Source: an uncultured Phycisphaerales bacterium (GTDB lineage Bacteria; Planctomycetota; Phycisphaerae; WQYP01). Taken from it: 53,339 nt of DNA. The translations under genes were made by a program, and so were the position numbers. Positions 51,990 to 53,339 of this stretch are shown here, one piece after another; the first letter of the stretch is position 1, and each line of letters opens with the position of its first letter. The stretch covers positions 1 to 53,339 of the forward strand of contig CAIMWO010000083.1 of NCBI GenBank assembly GCA_903845195.1, given 5' to 3'. A model generated the notes under the pieces. That model was not told where the DNA came from and did no database searches. It worked only from the letters and a program-made list of their open reading frames with translations.

Positions 51990-53339
51990 TTTTGGGGGAA
52001 TGGGTGAGAGGTTTTCGTAAAGATGTTGAAAATTATGGGTGGGTGTCTCGTGGCGTTTCTGGAGTTGGGGAGGGGCATATAAGTAGTTTATATCTACATG
52101 CGTCCATTACAAATGGACATGGTTGTTTTGCGGTGCGGTCATGGTGGGAGGATGAGGGGAGGGATTGAACCACGACGGTACGAGGGATGACAGCAATTTT
52201 CAATTTACAATTTTCAAGGACGGAGGGGCGACGTGGACGGTCCACAAATGGGCACAAATGAACACTCGTCGAGGAGGAGGAGGGGGGGTACACAGAGGGT
52301 GCGTCTTTTTGGGATTGGATGAGGGGGGCGATGACTGGAAGTTATGGGTTATGGGTTAGGGGACGAAGATGGAAGTTGGGGAGGGCGGGGAAGTGGGTTG
52401 GGGAGGAACGAGTATATTATTTGTTAAGAGATATATACATACGACAATGTAAAATATACATAGATTCTTTGAGGGGGAGGGCGTGATGGGTTGGGAGGAG
52501 GGGCTGGTGGAGTGAGGAGGTGAGGGGGTGACCGGGTGAGTGCGGGGCCATTGAGGGGGTGGATTTTGCGGAGGGGACGGAGGGGGCCGGGGTTGGAAAT
52601 TATGGGTTATGGGTTAAGGAGGGGGAAGTTGGGAGGGAAGGTGAGCGGGAGGAGGGTGGGGGCTGGTGAGAGTCGTCTATTATTGTAGTAATTATATATA
52701 CATACGTCTGTTTAAAATGGGCCTGGTTGGCTTGTGGTGGGGTGAGGGGGTGGTGTGGGAGTATCGGGGTGTGGGGGTGACGGGGTGAGGATTTGTCATG
52801 GTGGGTGTGGGGTATCCGGCGCGGCATGGAAGTAGCCAAAACACGAAGGCGCGAAGACACGAAGGACCAGGACGAGAATTAGCCGCAGATAAACGCCGAT
52901 GAACGCGGATGATGGGGTGGGGAAGGCGGGGGCGGGTCCACAGATGGCGCAGATTTCACAGATGGGACGACGCGGGAGGAGGGGTTGGGGAGGGGCGTGT
53001 CTATTATTGTAGTAATCATATATACATACGTAAATTAAAATGGACTTGGGTATTGTTTAGGGGCGTAATGGGGTGAGGGAGTGAAACGGTGGCCGGATGA
53101 GGGGGTGACCGGGGGTGAGGGAGTTAGGGCGGGGCGACAGAGGGGCGGATTTTGAGGAGGGGATGGAGGGGGGCCGGGGTTGGAGGTTATGGGCTATGGG
53201 TCAGGGGGCGAGGATGGAAGTGGGGGAGGGTGGCTGAGGGTGGTGAGAGGCGAGAGCTGTAGTGTATTATTTATATATACATACATTAAAAATGGATTTA
53301 GGTATTTAGGGGGCGAATTGAGGGGGTGAGGGGGTGAGT
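51990..53339. repeat. Tail repeat array: G-rich units with AT-rich boxes
   Basis: About 1.35 kb without a gene, strongly G-rich on the forward strand (GGGGGTGAGGGGGTGA words). Five AT-rich boxes lie at 52077-52122, 52411-52465, 52675-52726, 52999-53045 and 53259-53295, spaced about 335, 264, 324 and 260 nt. Boxes 3 and 4 share a 33-bp core that is 32/33 identical (52675-52707 and 52999-53031). A longer block at 52521-52640 repeats at 53098-53232, including ATGGGTTATGGGTTA words. Copies of other word families (52233-52268, 52835-52866, 52879-52915, 52937-52968) are nested in it. The array runs off the window edge. Confidence 0.8.
52835..52968. repeat. Nested CACGAAG, GCAGATAAAC and CACAGATGG words
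   Basis: Inside the tail array, 52835-52866 is a solo CACGAAG block, 52879-52915 an AGCCGCAGATAAACGCCGA block, and 52937-52968 a CACAGATGGCGCAGATTTCA block. Three families in one 134-bp patch suggests insertion into, or accretion of, the same kind of permissive site. Confidence 0.65.

Noticed and set aside
51990..53339. Tail array as a CRISPR or ordinary satellite
   Set aside because: Repeats are too far apart (260-335 nt), linkers are not uniform spacers and themselves repeat, and no cas gene is near. A simple satellite does not explain better conservation of the AT boxes than of the linkers.

Overview
The window is a 53.3 kb piece of a high-GC bacterial chromosome, most likely from a planctomycete, possibly class Phycisphaerae. 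This is inferred from gene content: a moxR / DUF58 / BatA-type / vWA / DUF4175-like cluster with two secreted prenyltransferase-like (alpha/alpha toroid) proteins, an NPCBM-type secreted protein, a planctomycete-style GspG-like pseudopilin, and many secreted or membrane proteins of unknown function. No rRNA or marker gene is present to fix the taxon.

Layout. 1-4.1 kb: a conserved unknown protein behind a near-consensus sigma70 promoter, then a secreted DUF4139-like coiled-coil protein. 4.1-10.2 kb: glutamate synthase, gltB and gltD overlapping by 8 nt. 10.4-12.6 kb: a secreted protein, a DUF4288-like protein, a lipoprotein and a RidA homologue. 12.7-18.3 kb: a GH29-like fucosidase, a secreted protein, a cytochrome b562-like protein, a hybrid histidine kinase whose second PAS domain carries FixL haem-ligand residues, and tRNA-Leu(CAA). 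18.4-24.2 kb: a membrane protein, NAD kinase, a winged-helix protein with a repetitive linker, two paralogous zinc-knuckle membrane proteins and an SGNH hydrolase. 24.3-30.2 kb: dxs and a polyprenyl synthase (isoprenoid precursors), an RmlD-like reductase, chorismate synthase and a GNAT protein; a MITE-like element sits exactly on the dxs stop codon. 30.2-32.1 kb: a HemQ-like protein and a lipoprotein esterase. 32.1-50.0 kb: one long leftward series, moxR, GxxExxY, DUF58, BatA-type, vWA/GATase-like, DUF4175-like, unknown, two toroid proteins, NPCBM, zinc-ribbon/bPH2 and a CCA/poly(A) nucleotidyltransferase. 50.3-51.9 kb: a pseudopilin and pyrD (class 1B). 51.9-53.3 kb: no genes, but a repeat-rich, G-rich array with five AT-rich boxes.

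The most unusual property is the intergenic DNA. Many spacers are built from short, imperfectly iterated 'words' (CACGAAG, CACAGAG, GAATTCAGA, CCACTGA, CCAATGA, GCAGATGAAC, GAAAATGG), often as inverted pairs, often touching the preceding stop codon or the next ribosome site. In two places they lie within coding sequence, and in one they make up the start region of a gene. One inverted pair, 42/44 identical, precisely encloses a GxxExxY (PD-(D/E)XK nuclease-like) gene lodged between moxR and the DUF58 gene. This makes the word repeats plus GxxExxY a good candidate for an undescribed small mobile system with solo, cargo-less derivatives. The tail array and the dxs-stop MITE are further non-genic elements.

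All calls come from reading the sequence; no database search was run.
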